From Secundilactobacillus yichangensis (lineage in GTDB: Bacteria; Bacillota; Bacilli; Lactobacillales; Lactobacillaceae), in the NCBI RefSeq assembly GCF_016861565.1, contig NZ_BOLK01000006.1:62001-126000 (forward strand): a stretch of 64,000 nucleotides of DNA, in the 5' to 3' direction. Made by a program: the position numbers and the translations under genes. This document shows, piece by piece, positions 1 to 8,485 of the stretch. The first letter of the stretch is position 1. Each line of letters starts with the position of its first letter. The notes below the pieces were generated by a model. The model saw only the letters and a program-made list of their open reading frames with translations. It searched no databases and was not told the origin of the DNA.

Positions 1-2
1 GC

Positions 3-194
3 AGCATTTTAGGAACTGGAAAGGCCACCTTAATTTCTGATTTAACCGAGAAAGAACACGCCTTACGCTTAATTTTAAAACACGAAAATGGACAGGAGAT
101 GCCTGGTGAAATCGGTCAAGATATGCTGAAACGCGTGGGTGTCATCCGAATCGACGTCGATCAATACACGGGCAAGCAGCATAGCGCTGAATAA
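3..194 (+). CDS. Pyridoxamine 5'-phosphate oxidase-family protein, C-terminal part
   Basis: The window opens inside this gene, and 63 codons remain before a TAA stop. The readable part contains ILGTGKATLI, then EKEHALRLILKH and VIRIDVDQYTGK. This is the pattern of the C-terminal half of small flavin-binding split-barrel proteins of the PPOX/NimA type: a beta strand, a helix rich in E/K/H/A/L, and a final strand with V-I-x-I/V-D-x-D-x-x-TGK. Such proteins bind FMN or a related flavin in the cytosol; the substrate is usually unknown. The N-terminal half lies outside the window, so family assignment rests on the C-terminus only. Confidence 0.6.
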   Translation, partial: SILGTGKATLISDLTEKEHALRLILKHENGQEMPGEIGQDMLKRVGVIRIDVDQYTGKQHSAE

Positions 195-229
195 TCAATG
201 CTTGTCTTTAATGAAGGGAAGTGCCAAGA

Positions 230-904
230 ATGTCTAAAAGAGAACGCACAATCTTTTTCATTATCTCTGCAACACTGGCGTTACTGCTCATTCTCTTTAT
301 CAGTTGGCATTTTCACCGCCAATTAATGACGTTATTTGGCGAATTTACCAGTCGCCACGCTCTGATTGACCGTTTTCAAAAACACCAACCCATTGATATG
401 CTGACCTTCACCTTATTATTGATTGTTGTTATCTGGCTGCCTGGCGCGCCTGTCTCCGTTTTCGCCATCGCGGCAGGAGTCTGTTTCGGTCACTGGACCG
501 CCTTCTGGTTGAACGCCATTGCAATCACTATTGGTAATTTTTCAGTGGCTAACTTATTGCCAGAAATTTGGCATCGGCCCAGCAAGCGTTCAACTGGCAG
601 ATTATATCAGGACCTCCTAAAAATACGGCATCCTTCTTTGGGGATTATTCTCGGTTACGCCATTCCCTTTATCCCAAGTACCGTTATTAACTTGGCTGCT
701 AAACGCCTGATTCATAGTCGTTCACACCTTATAGTATTATGTTTCGTGGGAAGCTTGCCAACATCCGCGCTTTATGCCTTTGGTGGCGATTTGGCGCTGC
801 GCGGTGACGTGAAACATTTAATAATCGTGGTGCTAATCGCTATCCTGCTCTTTGGCCTGGGCTGGGTAATCCACCATGATAGGCACGAGGAACCAGCATT
901 GTAG
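230..904 (+). CDS. TVP38/TMEM64-family (SNARE-associated/DedA-like) membrane protein
   Basis: An integral membrane protein of about 224 residues. Visible are an N-terminal hydrophobic segment just after MSKRERT, a long hydrophobic stretch carrying the re-entrant-like motif LPGAPVSVFAIAAGVCFG, a central AIPFIPSTVINLAAKR segment and a hydrophobic C-terminal helix. This layout matches the TVP38/TMEM64 family, whose exact function in lactobacilli is not settled (DedA-superfamily members have been linked to lipid scrambling and membrane stress). An in-frame GTG at 221 lies only 1 nt behind the GAAGGGA ribosome binding site, whereas ATG 230 has good spacing, so ATG 230 is preferred. It follows the upstream gene by about 35 nt and ends at a strong hairpin. 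Confidence 0.75.
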   Translation: MSKRERTIFFIISATLALLLILFISWHFHRQLMTLFGEFTSRHALIDRFQKHQPIDMLTFTLLLIVVIWLPGAPVSVFAIAAGVCFGHWTAFWLNAIAITIGNFSVANLLPEIWHRPSKRSTGRLYQDLLKIRHPSLGIILGYAIPFIPSTVINLAAKRLIHSRSHLIVLCFVGSLPTSALYAFGGDLALRGDVKHLIIVVLIAILLFGLGWVIHHDRHEEPAL

Positions 905-918
905 CAGTAACTCAACTA

Positions 919-950
919 AAAAGCAGCTTTCCGCACGGAAAGCTGCTTTT
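919..950. terminator. Bidirectional intrinsic terminator
   Basis: A 14-bp perfect stem (AAAAGCAGCTTTCC) with a 4-nt loop, flanked by A and T runs. It lies between two convergent genes (TVP38-type + and NCS1 permease -) and can serve both. Confidence 0.9.
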
Positions 951-957
951 AATATAC

Positions 958-2313
958 CTATTCACTCTCAACTGATCTTAGCTTTCTGCCAGTTCCTAAT
1001 TTCCAGTACACCAGTCCACCTACGAAGAAGCCAATGAACCACGATAGATTGACAATTAAAGCAGCTGAAACTGCCCCGATTAAAAGTGCTAGTGGTGCCC
1101 GCCAGGTGAATTTCGGCTGTTGCTTATCATCATACAGGTCCGACATGTTGACGTGCTGATGACGATGCAGGTAGTACTCAATCAGTATAATTGCCGTCAT
1201 CGGCCCTAGGAAAATCGAATACAGATGAATAAAAAGTGCCAGCCCTTGTGCTGAACTATCTTGAACTAAGATCCACGGACAGGTTGCAACTGACAAGATA
1301 CCAATCAGCGTTGTCGCTAATTGCTGAGGCATCTTAAGCAAAGATGTCAGCATATAAGTTGGCGGCATGATATTGGCAACCGTATTGGTGGTAATCGTCC
1401 CTAACACAATAAAGCACGAAATCACCACCGACATCCAGCCGTTATTCAGTAAATGTGCCATGGCCGTTACCGGACTGGCGATACCAGTGACCACTGCCAG
1501 CATCGCACCAGTCACAATAGTCATGCCATACGCTAATCCAATCGGTATCAGATAGAGTAATCCACGCTGATGCTCACTAAGATTGGGTTTCAGCTCGCGA
1601 GAATAATCCGCGGCTGATTCAAAGATCGCCGTGTAATTACCTAAAAAGGCAACGATAAATCCTAAAAAAGGTAGGCCCCACGTCCCTGAAGGCTGAACTA
1701 AGCGTTGCTGAATTGCAACTTGATGCTGAGTTACTAGGAGAATAAACACCCCCAGCATCGCGACCATTACAATTGCTGCAATGAAACCCGTCACTAATTT
1801 AATCGACCGAAAACCCCACAGTGCCATAACAACTTGAATCAGTTGTAGGAGCATGAAACAGCCAAAAGTATGATTATCAGTTAAACCAAACAGCGTCATA
1901 CCAATCTGATTCAGCGCCAATGCTCCCGTCCAGGATTGAAACCCGAACCAGACGATAGCCGGGATGCCGCGGAACAGACTCGCTATCTTGGCCCCCTTCA
2001 CGCCAAAAGATAAGCGCAGCTGAATCACGTATGGCGCTCCCGTTCGATAACCAAAACGATCGTTCAACGTAAAAATCAGAGTAATGATTGCAATGGCAAT
2101 TCCCGCCGCGACCATGGTTTGCAACAAGTTCATCGTTGCCACACCAGCAACCACAATCGACGAACCTAAGGTGATATTGCCAATGTTAAAGCCATCGCCC
2201 AGCCACATGGCCATGTAGGCTAACACGCCGACTTTACGCTGATCACCAGCAATTGGTTTCAAATCAGGAGCAACCGTTTGACTCACTTGCCGCGCTGCTG
2301 TTGGTGGTGTCAT
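958..2313 (-). CDS. NCS1-family nucleobase/allantoin-type permease
   Basis: A 451-residue membrane protein with about 12 hydrophobic segments. NCS1 hallmarks include WLGDGFNIGNITLGSS near residue 38, the RLSFGVKGAK segment near 103, WFGFQSWTGALALNQ near 122 and FESAADYSRELKPN near 232. NCS1 members import allantoin, hydantoin, cytosine, uracil or, in the CytX group, hydroxymethylpyrimidine, by cation symport. The ATG overlaps the allB stop codon as ATGA and follows GGAGGA, so the two genes are translationally coupled. Homology and the partner gene suggest allantoin uptake, but the TPP riboswitch ahead of the operon raises the possibility of a thiamine-related pyrimidine substrate. I cannot decide between these from sequence. 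Confidence 0.85.
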   Translation of the reverse strand: MTPPTAARQVSQTVAPDLKPIAGDQRKVGVLAYMAMWLGDGFNIGNITLGSSIVVAGVATMNLLQTMVAAGIAIAIITLIFTLNDRFGYRTGAPYVIQLRLSFGVKGAKIASLFRGIPAIVWFGFQSWTGALALNQIGMTLFGLTDNHTFGCFMLLQLIQVVMALWGFRSIKLVTGFIAAIVMVAMLGVFILLVTQHQVAIQQRLVQPSGTWGLPFLGFIVAFLGNYTAIFESAADYSRELKPNLSEHQRGLLYLIPIGLAYGMTIVTGAMLAVVTGIASPVTAMAHLLNNGWMSVVISCFIVLGTITTNTVANIMPPTYMLTSLLKMPQQLATTLIGILSVATCPWILVQDSSAQGLALFIHLYSIFLGPMTAIILIEYYLHRHQHVNMSDLYDDKQQPKFTWRAPLALLIGAVSAALIVNLSWFIGFFVGGLVYWKLGTGRKLRSVESE

Positions 2314-3692
2314 TTCATTTCCTCCGCTACATTATGATTAGACAGAAACTGACCGGTAGGCTGATTGTCAAAGCTTTGACCCAATTCAAAGATGGTTTTG
2401 CCACGTAACAGGGTTCTCGTTACCCGACAATTAATTTTACGCCCAACGTATGCCGAAATCGGGTTCTTATAGTACAGCTCATCTGCTTGCAAGGTATAAC
2501 TCTGCGTCGGATCCAAAAACGCAATGTCCGCGTCAGCCCCAACTCTCAGTTGCCCCTTATTCTTCAAACCGAATAGTTTCGCCGGCCCTGCTGCCGTTAG
2601 TTGCACAAACTGCTGTAAATTTAACCAACCAGACTTAACAGCTACGTCGTAAAAGATATCCAGATTATTTTGAGCGCCGCTAATACCGCCCCAGACTTCA
2701 AAAATATTGTCGTTGGGATTGGCTTTCATCTCGGCAGGTGCCGGTGAATGATCGGAGGTTACCGCGTTAACGTGACCGGCCTGAACTTCCCGCCACAAAT
2801 CAGCCTGGACTTCTGGCGTTCGCAGCACTGGTGAGCATTTCGCCAACGGCCCAATTCGCTTGAAATCAGTTGTATTTAACGCTAAATAGTGCACGCAAGT
2901 TTCACAAGTGACGTCTTGTCCCTCCATTTGCGCCCGATAGACTTCACGAACCGCTTCGCCAGTAGAAAGGTGAACAAAATGCAGCTTGCAGCCGGTTTGT
3001 TTCGCCAGGTACAGTGCTCGTCTAACGGCTTCAACTTCAACCATTGGCGGTCGGGAATCAATGTACGCTTGAATATCGGTATGGTGATGGGCAATCTCAT
3101 CCGCTGCCAGCCTGTCAGTCAGTACGGCATTCTCGGCATGCAGCGACAGTCGCAACCCAGTCTTAGCAATGGCCTGCATTCCGCGATACAGATCATAATC
3201 ATCCACGTTATGAAAATCACCGGGCTCCTCACTGCCAGTGGTTGCCATAAAGGCTTTAAAGCCGGCTGCACCAGCATCAGCCATTGGTCCAATTTCAGTC
3301 TGGTTTCCCGGCACCAAACCGCCATACAGGGCAAAATCAATGTAGGACTGCCCCTCAGCAATAGCGCGGTGACGTTTAAATTCAGCCGCAGTCGTCCGCG
3401 CGGGCAAAGCGTTTAATGGCATCACCACCATGCTGGTCGTGCCACCGGCAGCTAGTGCCTGACTGCCGGTATGATAATCTTCCCAGTTGCTGCGCCCCGG
3501 TTCGTTAATATGAACATGGGCATCCACCATACCAGGCAACACTAGCTGTCTCTGGGCGTCGATCACTTCTTCCGCTTCTGATGTCAGCTTACCAATCGCG
3601 GTAATTTTACCGTCCTTAATTCCTAAATCACCGTTCACCACACCCGTTGGCGTGACGATCAAACCATTCTTGATAATCGTTGTTACTTGCAT
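2310..3692 (-). CDS. allB: Allantoinase-type cyclic amidohydrolase
   Basis: A 460-residue metal-dependent amidohydrolase. The binuclear metal site is complete: DAHVH (H59, H61), carboxylatable lysine in GFKAFM (K146), HAEN (H185), HFVHLST (H241) and TSDHSP (D314). The strings EPGRSNWEDYHTG, AKCSPVLR and VWGGISGAQ are characteristic of AllB allantoinases, which open the hydantoin ring of allantoin to give allantoate. The start is ATG 3692, preceded by GGAGGA; an upstream in-frame TTG at 3734 would fall inside the riboswitch terminator and is unlikely. No other allantoin degradation genes (allantoate amidohydrolase, ureidoglycolate genes) are in the window. Its control by a TPP riboswitch is unexpected for allantoin use, so the physiological substrate is uncertain. 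Confidence 0.85.
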   Translation of the reverse strand: MQVTTIIKNGLIVTPTGVVNGDLGIKDGKITAIGKLTSEAEEVIDAQRQLVLPGMVDAHVHINEPGRSNWEDYHTGSQALAAGGTTSMVVMPLNALPARTTAAEFKRHRAIAEGQSYIDFALYGGLVPGNQTEIGPMADAGAAGFKAFMATTGSEEPGDFHNVDDYDLYRGMQAIAKTGLRLSLHAENAVLTDRLAADEIAHHHTDIQAYIDSRPPMVEVEAVRRALYLAKQTGCKLHFVHLSTGEAVREVYRAQMEGQDVTCETCVHYLALNTTDFKRIGPLAKCSPVLRTPEVQADLWREVQAGHVNAVTSDHSPAPAEMKANPNDNIFEVWGGISGAQNNLDIFYDVAVKSGWLNLQQFVQLTAAGPAKLFGLKNKGQLRVGADADIAFLDPTQSYTLQADELYYKNPISAYVGRKINCRVTRTLLRGKTIFELGQSFDNQPTGQFLSNHNVAEEMK

Positions 3693-3735
3693 GTTTCGTC
3701 CTCCAAGCCAACACTGCGACTGGTCGCTAAGCAAA

Positions 3736-3770
3736 TAAAAAAGTCCACTTGAACGGTGCTCAAATGGACT
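3736..3770 (-). terminator. Riboswitch-linked intrinsic terminator
   Basis: On the minus strand, AGTCCATTTGA, a 6-nt loop and TTCAAGTGGACT form an 11-12 bp stem followed directly by six T residues. It sits about 20 nt after the aptamer and about 45 nt before allB, which is the classical expression platform of a TPP-off switch acting on transcription. Confidence 0.9.
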
Positions 3771-3790
3771 GGTAGTCTAATCGACTAACA

Positions 3791-3865
3791 TGGCGCTCCC
3801 TACGGCAGTACGAACTGCATCAGGTTATTTGGGTATCTCTCAGCTATCACTAGCACCCCAGACCA
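3791..3865 (-). promoter_or_regulatory. TPP (thiamine pyrophosphate) riboswitch aptamer
   Basis: Read on the minus strand, the THI-box blocks appear in order: CTGGGGTGC, then CTGAGAGATACCC, then ACCTGATGCAG, a short loop, and CTGCCGTAGGGAGCGCC. These are the conserved core of the TPP aptamer (P2/P3 with CUGAGA, P4/P5 with ACCUGA and CGUAGGGA). A terminator follows at once. It should switch off the allantoinase/NCS1 operon when thiamine pyrophosphate is plentiful. Confidence 0.95.
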
Positions 3866-3962
3866 CAATGTTTATTAAATTCGAAATCTCTAACCCTAAT
3901 TAAAACGAGTTTGCTGAAATAAGTCAAGTATTTCCACTGCTTGTCCGTTTTTGCTACACTTT

Positions 3963-4000
3963 AAAAAAAGCGTCTCCACTATTTCAGTCAGAGTACGCTT
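3963..4000 (-). terminator. Intrinsic terminator of the Mga-like gene
   Basis: Minus-strand stem AAGCGT-ACTC pairing with GGAG-ACGCTT (one bulged base), loop of about 14 nt, then seven T residues. It lies 18 nt past the stop codon of the regulator. Confidence 0.7.
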
Positions 4001-4017
4001 CTAATTGAGTTACTCGT

Positions 4018-5499
4018 CTAGCTTGCAGCCATGAATCTCTCCAGCTTTGCTTGTTTAACATCCGCGATCGTCCGGCGCAATTTTTCCCAGTTTGAGGTCT
4101 TCAACGGATCCAGCCAGGTTACCTGTGGAATGTCGTGAATACTGGAAACGTAGATATCGGACAAAAAGATGTCCACATCACTGCTCAGCTGATCGGTTAA
4201 GACGATACCACCACCAAGATTAGTGGTCAAAAGATCAGCCAAATAATCCATCGGTACGATGCTTTGTACAAAGTCCACGCAAATCGTCACACTATCTTTG
4301 ACCAGGTTGCTTGGAATATTATTAATCAGAATTTTGACGAAACATTTAAGCAATCGCGAACGCATCTCAGCAGACAGTTGCAGGTTAAATGTCTTAACAA
4401 CGGTATCAACCAGGCGTTTACCTAAAGCTGTAAGGGCTGGAAAACTCATTGCCATATGCGGCTGATCTGTAGAATTAATCTCAGTTAACTCAAAGTAGTC
4501 AAATACCATCAGCCAAATCGTCAATTCTGCCAACTGATTGGCAGTCTGATGCTGCACCGCAACCGTGAAATTCTTCTGATCGACCACTGCCGTTTCAGCT
4601 AACACCCGCTCTAGCTGCTGGCTGCCACGGTTAAATTGCTGCTGAATCTGTTTACAAAGTTTAATCGGCACTGATGCCATAATTTGCTGGCTTCTTAGGA
4701 ACAAGAACAAGTAGCTCATTTCTGAATCAATGTCAGCTTCATCGCTATGCCGCACGTTTTTAAGGTAATAATTTTTCAAGAAAGGCAACCGCACATCGTG
4801 AGTCAACGTTGCGATATTTCTAATGTTCATAAAATGCTTCCCTGCCAGCCGTTTCACCTGCACCTGAAAAAACATTCGCAACTTCAGCCGTTCGCTGGGT
4901 GTTAACGAGATACCAAAGGTCATGCACAAAAAATTACAAAACCGCGACGTCTGTTCCTCTAACTCGGGAAACGGATCATCGATACCATTAAAAAAGTGGT
5001 AATAAACGTTCGTAATTTTGGCCCGTTCAACAAGTTCCGGGTGCAAATTTCCACCCTCAGGACGAGCCTGCATTAGCGCCTTATTTTCAAGAATATTTTC
5101 GACTTGGTTGCGCAGTGCATAAAACTTAGACTGACTGAGGTAGTGTTCCATTAGAAACTTCTGCCGTGATTCGTGATGCTGATTAACATACTGATACTCA
5201 AAAACTTGGAATCGCGGCGACTCTTTTAAGTAACACAGCTGCATCTGCTGATAGATTGAATAATCAATATGCTCACAGACTAAAGTCCCCTCTTTGACGA
5301 TTAGTTTATACTGGCATTGTTTAATCTGTTTTAAATCTTTGATTAGACCATCAACCAACTGATTAAACTTATAACGCGTAATTGATAACTGATCAATAAC
5401 CTGCTTGGTGGAAATGACTTGCTGATCCGTCTCCGCCAACATGGCTAAAATGTCTAGCTTGGTACGTTCATCCTTCTCCAAAAAAGCAAAATAATCCAT
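4018..5499 (-). CDS. Mga-like helix-turn-helix transcriptional regulator
   Basis: A 493-residue protein. Residues 1-65 (MDYFAFLEKDERTKLDILAM, then STKQVIDQLSITRYKFNQLV) form a winged helix-turn-helix of the Mga/M-trans type, followed by a second HTH-like region and a long helical body. The C-terminal part around residues 395-470 (DSVTICVDFVQS, VDIFLSDIY) looks like the PTS EIIB-like region of Mga proteins. ATG follows GGGGGGAG. It is transcribed alone, in the same direction as the riboswitch-controlled operon but separated from it by a terminator and the riboswitch. The target genes cannot be told; virulence or surface-gene control is typical for the family in streptococci. Confidence 0.7.
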   Translation of the reverse strand: MDYFAFLEKDERTKLDILAMLAETDQQVISTKQVIDQLSITRYKFNQLVDGLIKDLKQIKQCQYKLIVKEGTLVCEHIDYSIYQQMQLCYLKESPRFQVFEYQYVNQHHESRQKFLMEHYLSQSKFYALRNQVENILENKALMQARPEGGNLHPELVERAKITNVYYHFFNGIDDPFPELEEQTSRFCNFLCMTFGISLTPSERLKLRMFFQVQVKRLAGKHFMNIRNIATLTHDVRLPFLKNYYLKNVRHSDEADIDSEMSYLFLFLRSQQIMASVPIKLCKQIQQQFNRGSQQLERVLAETAVVDQKNFTVAVQHQTANQLAELTIWLMVFDYFELTEINSTDQPHMAMSFPALTALGKRLVDTVVKTFNLQLSAEMRSRLLKCFVKILINNIPSNLVKDSVTICVDFVQSIVPMDYLADLLTTNLGGGIVLTDQLSSDVDIFLSDIYVSSIHDIPQVTWLDPLKTSNWEKLRRTIADVKQAKLERFMAAS

Positions 5500-5642
5500 A
5501 AAACTCCCCCCATAGAATAACTCCCGCAGTTATCCTCACCGTGTCTCCCAACACTGATATGATGCTTTGGTACAACATCAATAAAGCGCTTCCATCTTTA
5601 TTGTTGTAATTATCACTGATTTCAATATAATAGAGGTATAGT

Positions 5643-5709
5643 TATTGTACAATACTCAATTCCTTGAGGTCAGTTCATTAATCGACAAGTCAACTTATAT
5701 TGTCCAATA
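5643..5709. promoter_or_regulatory. Two palindromic sites upstream of the TetR gene
   Basis: A perfect 12-bp palindrome TATTGTACAATA (5643-5654) and a near-identical site TATTGTCCAATA (5698-5709) lie 106 and 51 nt ahead of the preferred start of the TetR-type gene. Paired palindromes in this place are typical of an autoregulatory operator. That the TetR protein binds them is inference. Confidence 0.5.
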
Positions 5710-5759
5710 ATTATGGAGGGAGTAATCGGGTGATAGCTCGACTTAGAGGAGGCAATTTA

Positions 5760-6353
5760 GTGGTTTCTAAGCAGAGTGATCAACCAGATCGTCGGACGGT
5801 AAAGACCCAACGTCAATTGAAAAAGATATTTGTCAAACTGTTGCATGAAAAACCAATTGATAAGATTACTGTCGCTGAACTTGCTAGAGCAAGCGATATT
5901 GGTCGAGGGACTTTTTACATCCACTACAAGGATGTCTACGATCTCTATGATTCAGTCGTGGCTGATACCGTTAATCAGCTCACGCAGATATTTGAAAAAT
6001 ACTATCCGCGTGATGGTGACAACCAATTTACGCCGCTAGCAGCGCAAATCGTCAAATTTATCCTTGATAATCAGCAACTGTTCGAAGCTCTAACTCATTA
6101 TGGTGAAGATGTCCGGGCACTTAAGCACATCAATGCGCTATTTGTCTATTACGTATTAGAAGCAGAACATATCGATACAACCAATACGAAATATCGAGAC
6201 GCCGTTAGCTTCGCTTCTTGCGGTTTAATCGGTACACTCACTGAATGGCTGACTGCAAAATCAGCCTCATCAGTGGATGACATCGTTACCGTTATCAGCA
6301 AGAGCATTGCCGCAATGAGAGAAGTTGCTGTGTCACTTAAGTCTCCATCCTGA
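5760..6353 (+). CDS. TetR/AcrR-family transcriptional regulator
   Basis: A regulator of about 197 residues. The N-terminal DNA-binding domain shows TQRQLKKIFVKLLHEKPIDK and then TVAELARASDIGRGTFYIHYKD with the recognition helix GRGTFYIHYK. The C-terminal two-thirds is helical and resembles the TetR_C_8/DhaS-like ligand domain, including LIGTLTEWL. Two GTG starts are credible: 5760 behind GAGGAGG (7 nt spacing) and 5730 behind GGAGGG (9 nt); I prefer 5760. It lies next to the 5-oxoprolinase operon and converges with it, so it is a candidate regulator of that operon. Confidence 0.8.
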   Translation: MVSKQSDQPDRRTVKTQRQLKKIFVKLLHEKPIDKITVAELARASDIGRGTFYIHYKDVYDLYDSVVADTVNQLTQIFEKYYPRDGDNQFTPLAAQIVKFILDNQQLFEALTHYGEDVRALKHINALFVYYVLEAEHIDTTNTKYRDAVSFASCGLIGTLTEWLTAKSASSVDDIVTVISKSIAAMREVAVSLKSPS

Positions 6354-6370
6354 TTCAGTGAATCAGTTGA

Positions 6371-6413
6371 TACAAAACAAGCCGCATTCAAATTGAATGC
6401 GGCTTGTTTTGTA
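6371..6413. terminator. Bidirectional intrinsic terminator
   Basis: A 20-bp perfect stem with a 3-nt loop containing ACAAAACAAGCCGCATTCA, with A and T runs within the arms. It serves the TetR gene (+) and the end of the 5-oxoprolinase operon (-). Confidence 0.95.
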
Positions 6414-6435
6414 TTTAAATCACCGTTTGGTGTTA

Positions 6436-7668
6436 TTACAACTTGATTGTCGTTAACGACTGAATCGCAGCGTATGCCATAAAAATAACCACGATCCACC
6501 CAGTAGCTAACAGCCACTTAGGATGCTTATAATCACCCATGATATTTTTCTTAACGGCAGCAACTAACAGGATTGCCAGCGCAATGGGCAAAATCATGCC
6601 GTTCAGTGCTCCCACAATAATCAGTACTTTAGCTGGACTACCAACGAAGTAGAAAATAAGCGTTGACGCCAGTATGAAGGTAATAATTAGTGCTGAACGA
6701 TACTTGTTAACCCATGATTCCTTATTTTGGGAATAATTTAAAAAGGAAATCGACGTAAAGGTTGAGCCTAACGTTGACGTCATCCCAGCCGCTAACAGTA
6801 ACAGGCCGAAGAACTTATACCCAAAATTACCGGCAGCAATTTGGAAAATGGAAGCCGCAGGATTAGCTGGATTAAGCGTGTGGCCGGTGACCACAACCGC
6901 CAGACCAGCGAGAAATAGCATTATCCGGATGACTGAAGCTACCCCGATACCAGTTAAGGCACCTTCATTGACGTACTTAATGTTCTCCTTGCCTTTCACA
7001 CCGCCCTCAAGTAGTCGGTGTCCACCAGAAAAGGAAATGTAGCCGCCAACGGTTCCACCGACAATGGTGACAATGGAATAAAAGTTAATCTGTGTTGGCA
7101 TGAACGTATGAGAAATCGCAGTCGCTACTGGTACGGTGGTAACCGACAGAATATAAATCAGCACCATAATTTTAATTACCGCTAAACATTGCACTGTCCG
7201 ATCCACCACGGTCATGGCATTTTTAACCACGAACACGGTAATGGCAGCTGCGGCAGCGATTAAAGCGCCGTTTTTAGGATCAATGCCAAACAGTACGTTA
7301 AGTCCTAACCCCGCGCCGCCAATATTACCGATGTTAAAGAAAAAGCCACCGATAAAAATAAGTGCCGTCAGTACATAACCTAGGCCGGGAATAACCTCGT
7401 TTGCCAGCACCTGCGCGCGTTTACCGGAAACAATAATAATGCGCCAAATATTCAGTTGAACCACGATATCAGCAATAATACACAGTAAAATAGCAAAACC
7501 AAAGTTGGCACCCATCTGACCGGTAAACGCAGCGGTCTGGGTCAGAAAGCCAGGACCTACAGCGGCCATGGCCATCATAAAGGCGGCACCCATGGCGACA
7601 CTAAATGGCGAACGTTTCTTTTCTGTAACTGGCGTCGGTGTTGGTGTTGATTGTGAGGTTTCTTTCAT
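6436..7668 (-). CDS. NRAMP-related permease of the 5-oxoprolinase operon (YcsG-like)
   Basis: A 410-residue membrane protein with about 11 hydrophobic segments. MAAVGPGFLTQTAAFTGQMGANFG near residue 34 is the NRAMP-like first-helix region, but the metal-binding DPGN/MPH motifs of true Mn/Fe transporters are not evident. In Bacillus subtilis a related gene (ycsG) lies in the same operon as pxpABC, which makes 5-oxoproline or a related amide a likelier cargo than a metal. It is the last gene of the operon and begins 35 nt after pxpA with AAGGAG ahead of the ATG. Substrate assignment is by context only. Confidence 0.8.
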   Translation of the reverse strand: MKETSQSTPTPTPVTEKKRSPFSVAMGAAFMMAMAAVGPGFLTQTAAFTGQMGANFGFAILLCIIADIVVQLNIWRIIIVSGKRAQVLANEVIPGLGYVLTALIFIGGFFFNIGNIGGAGLGLNVLFGIDPKNGALIAAAAAITVFVVKNAMTVVDRTVQCLAVIKIMVLIYILSVTTVPVATAISHTFMPTQINFYSIVTIVGGTVGGYISFSGGHRLLEGGVKGKENIKYVNEGALTGIGVASVIRIMLFLAGLAVVVTGHTLNPANPAASIFQIAAGNFGYKFFGLLLLAAGMTSTLGSTFTSISFLNYSQNKESWVNKYRSALIITFILASTLIFYFVGSPAKVLIIVGALNGMILPIALAILLVAAVKKNIMGDYKHPKWLLATGWIVVIFMAYAAIQSLTTIKL

Positions 7669-7703
7669 TAATCTATACTCCTTCTCAATCTCGGTAGTAA
7701 CAA

Positions 7704-8462
7704 CTATTTGACGTGTGCGGCAACAACATCGATACCTTCTGCGGTCAGTGCTTGATGAATCTGTTTGACGAAGGCTAACGCTTTAACGCCGTCGCCATGA
7801 ACGCAAATCGTATCTGGCTGAATGCTGATGACCTGACCATCAATCGTAGTGACTTGGTGCTCTTTCAGCATTTTAATGGTGCGTTTAACGGCAACGGCGC
7901 TGTCTTCAATAACCGCGCCCTCCTTTTGCCGCGACACAAGGCTGCCATCCGCTTCATACGCGCGGTCCGCAAAGACTTCCTGTTCGTATGGAATCCCAAC
8001 AGCCTTAGCAGCACGAATCAACTCACTGTTTGCTAGGCCAACCAGCATTAGCTGAGGGTCGACTTCTTTGATACCCGCACAAATTTGATAGGCCAATTCG
8101 TAGTCCTTAGCTGCCATGTTATATAAAGCACCATGAGGCTTCACGTGGTGTAATCGGTGGGTTGGTGCAAAGGCTTCAAGCGCCCCAATTTGATACTTCA
8201 CGTCCGCCTTAGCAGCCTTAGGCGCAATTTTCATTGGTCGGCGGCCGAAACCTTGTAAATCTGGCAGCCCTGGATGAGCGCCCAATTGAACGTGGCTGGC
8301 AACAGCTAAATCAACCGTATGCTGCATCACTTCGGGATCTCCTGCATGGAAGCCGCAGGCAATGTTTGCTGACGTAATGTAGGGAATAACCTGATCATCA
8401 AGCCCCAGCGTGTAACGGCCAAAGCTCTCACCCAGATCACAATTTAAATCAACTTGTGTCAT
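7704..8462 (-). CDS. pxpA: 5-oxoprolinase subunit A (LamB/YcsF family)
   Basis: 252 residues, full length for the family. Conserved motifs are DLNCDLGESFG at the N-terminus, ANIACGFHAGDP near 33, LGAHPGLPD near 60, KPHGALYN near 104 and EVFADRAYEADGSL near 161. PxpA works with PxpB and PxpC as an ATP-dependent 5-oxoprolinase that opens pyroglutamate to glutamate in the cytosol. It sits 23 nt downstream of accC with a strong GGGGGAGG ribosome binding site. Confidence 0.95.
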   Translation of the reverse strand: MTQVDLNCDLGESFGRYTLGLDDQVIPYITSANIACGFHAGDPEVMQHTVDLAVASHVQLGAHPGLPDLQGFGRRPMKIAPKAAKADVKYQIGALEAFAPTHRLHHVKPHGALYNMAAKDYELAYQICAGIKEVDPQLMLVGLANSELIRAAKAVGIPYEQEVFADRAYEADGSLVSRQKEGAVIEDSAVAVKRTIKMLKEHQVTTIDGQVISIQPDTICVHGDGVKALAFVKQIHQALTAEGIDVVAAHVK

Positions 8463-8485
8463 ATAATATCCTCCCCCTCTAAGTT

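Noticed and set aside
2882-3416. Plus- and minus-strand open frames inside allB
   Set aside because: They are out-of-frame shadows of a gene with complete catalytic motifs and have no initiation signals.
3693-3734. Longer allantoinase start at TTG 3734
   Set aside because: It lies within the riboswitch terminator, while ATG 3692 has a strong GGAGGA at correct distance.
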